From CAZTLI01 sp964614375 (lineage in GTDB: Bacteria > Chloroflexota > Anaerolineae > Aggregatilineales > Phototrophicaceae), in assembly GCA_964614375.1 (NCBI GenBank), contig CAZTLI010000269.1, positions 1 to 7,506 on the forward strand: a stretch of 7,506 nt of DNA, written 5' to 3'. The notes below the pieces were generated by a model. The model had not been told where the DNA came from, did no database searches, and worked only from the letters and a program-made list of their open reading frames with translations. Below, in pieces: positions 6,329-7,506 of the stretch. Every line of letters starts with the position of its first letter. Within the stretch, counting starts at the first letter, position 1. The position numbers were made by a program, and so were the translations under genes.

Positions 6329-6358
6329 ATTTGGGATAAATTGCGATTATTTGGGATA
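6329..6358. repeat. Two direct copies of a 10-bp repeat at 20-bp spacing
   Basis: ATTTGGGATA occurs at 6329-6338 and again at 6349-6358, start to start 20 bp, about two helical turns. It lies just after the recombinase stop codon in an AT-rich 128-bp spacer between convergent genes. A -10-like TATACT overlaps the second copy at 6357-6362, and an 8-bp palindrome TATTAATA follows at 6370-6377. It may be a protein-binding or recombination-core arm site, or chance. I see no intrinsic terminator in this spacer for either gene. Confidence 0.5.
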
Positions 6359-6439
6359 TACTCAGCATTTATTAATAGGCAAGCTGTCAAATTAAAGTTC
6401 GGACTACCAACGACTCCCCGCATGAATCCAACAGCCACA

Positions 6440-7506
6440 TCACTCCGCCACTGTCATGAACTGGCGCTCATACAGTTGATGATATAAACCGCGTTTCACC
6501 AGCAGCTCATCGTGTCGTCCGCGTTCGATGATGCGCCCATGATCTATCACACAAATCACATCGGCATTGATAATCGTACTCAGACGATGGGCGATGACAA
6601 TCGCGGTTCGGTCACGTAACAGCTGTTCGAGCGCATCTTGAATCAACATCTCGGTGATCATATCCACGCTGGATGTCGCCTCGTCCATAATCAGAATACG
6701 TGGATTTGCCAGCACTGCGCGCGCGATGGAAATCAACTGCCGCTGCCCTACGGATAGATTGGCGCCGTCTTCCAAAATCCTGGTTTGATAGCCATCGGGC
6801 AGAGATAGGATAAAGTCATGGACATTGGCGGTTCGGGCGGCGTCTTCGATTGCGGCGGCGTCGGCATCGGGATTGCCAAAGCGGATGTTGTCGGCGATTG
6901 TGCCCGCGAACAGAAACGGGTCTTGCGAGACGAGACCCATCTGACTACGGAGGGAATGCTGTGTTACCGTCCGCACATCATGACCGTCAATGAGTACCGC
7001 GCCATCGGTCACATCATAGAAACGGGCAATCAGATTGGCGATGGACGTTTTGCCCGCGCCAGTCGGCCCCACTAATGCCAGTGTCTGCCCTGCCATGACT
7101 TCCAGATTAACGTCTTTCAACACCTCCACATCGTCCCGATAGGCGAAGGAGACGTTATCGAGTTTGATGCTGCCCGTGATGTGCGGCATCGCAATCGCGT
7201 CGTCCGCATCCGTGACATCAGGCGCGGTATCGAGCAGAGTCAGGACACGTTCACCGCCTGCCATCGCCGCTTGCATGGTGGTATAGAGCTGGCTGAGTTC
7301 TTGAATAGGTTGGAAAAAGCGCGTGACATAGGCCAGAAACGCGACCACTATCCCCAGTGTGATTTCTCCCCGTGCGACAGTCATGCCGCCGAACCATAAT
7401 ACAATCCCCGTCGCCAGCATCCCTAAAAATTCCACTGTTGGCAAGAATACAAATGACAGCGACATCGCCTCTACATGAGCATCCCGATTGGCGCGATTGA
7501 CCTCAT
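6440..7506 (-). CDS. ABC exporter half-transporter (C-terminal part: end of membrane domain plus ATPase)
   Basis: C-terminal portion of a type IV ABC exporter (MsbA/LmrA-like fused TMD-NBD); the reading frame stays open to the right edge, so the N-terminus is missing. About 355 codons are visible. Numbering from the methionine at 7465, membrane helices lie at about 4-28 and 36-52. The nucleotide-binding domain follows: A-loop Tyr109, Walker A GPTGAGKT (133-140), Q-loop Q181 in VSQDPFLFAGT, signature LSVGQ (237-241), Walker B RILIMDE (256-262; E262), D-loop SSVD and H-loop H293 in AHRLST. All catalytic residues are present; the signature has Val for the usual Gly. Such half-transporters often come in heterodimeric pairs with adjacent genes, and a partner may lie to the right. 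Substrate (drug, lipid or lipid-linked sugar) cannot be told. It converges on the recombinase gene, with 128 bp between. Confidence 0.95.
   Translation of the reverse strand, partial: EVNRANRDAHVEAMSLSFVFLPTVEFLGMLATGIVLWFGGMTVARGEITLGIVVAFLAYVTRFFQPIQELSQLYTTMQAAMAGGERVLTLLDTAPDVTDADDAIAMPHITGSIKLDNVSFAYRDDVEVLKDVNLEVMAGQTLALVGPTGAGKTSIANLIARFYDVTDGAVLIDGHDVRTVTQHSLRSQMGLVSQDPFLFAGTIADNIRFGNPDADAAAIEDAARTANVHDFILSLPDGYQTRILEDGANLSVGQRQLISIARAVLANPRILIMDEATSSVDMITEMLIQDALEQLLRDRTAIVIAHRLSTIINADVICVIDHGRIIERGRHDELLVKRGLYHQLYERQFMTVAE

Noticed and set aside
6312..6439. Bidirectional terminator between the convergent genes
   Set aside because: No GC-rich stem with a flanking T- or A-run could be found in the spacer on either strand.

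Overview
The window is bacterial chromosomal DNA of moderate GC content. It is gene-dense, with short intergenic gaps and start/stop overlaps between successive genes. Nothing in it fixes the taxon. The mix of a glutamate-cysteine-ligase-like protein, a lone tyrosine recombinase and a Wec/Arn-type sugar operon could suit an environmental lineage such as Chloroflexota, but that is a weak guess from gene content only. There are no rRNA or tRNA genes, CRISPR arrays or transposases.

Left part (1-3031, all minus strand, so read from right to left): a tightly packed four-gene operon for a nucleotide-activated 4-amino-4,6-dideoxy sugar. In transcription order it encodes an ArnC-like GT2 membrane glycosyltransferase, an ArnA/Fmt-like sugar N-formyltransferase, a WecD-like GNAT acetyltransferase, and the N-terminal third of a WecE-like PLP aminotransferase cut by the window edge. 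Genes overlap by 1 bp (TGATG) and 4 bp (ATGA), then are separated by 10 bp, which points to translational coupling. WecE homologues aminate dTDP-4-keto-6-deoxyglucose and WecD homologues N-acetylate the product. Here a formyltransferase and a polyprenyl-phosphate type glycosyltransferase sit beside them, so the operon joins parts known from enterobacterial common antigen synthesis and from the lipid A aminoarabinose pathway. The formyltransferase has Val where the family has its catalytic Asn.

Middle (3140-4933, minus): a roughly 600-residue protein with the motifs of the GCS2/YbdK carboxylate-amine ligase family and unexplained N- and C-terminal extensions. A 108-bp gap with a candidate promoter separates it from the sugar operon on the same strand.

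Intergenic 4934-5240: a divergent control region. It carries a good extended -10 promoter for the recombinase, a LexA/DinR-type palindrome (GAAC-N4-GTTC) and two interleaved inverted repeats.

Right part: a complete tyrosine recombinase with all catalytic residues (5241-6311, plus), then a short spacer with a 10-bp direct repeat at 20-bp spacing, then the C-terminal part of an ABC exporter half-transporter (6440 to the window edge, minus), convergent with the recombinase.
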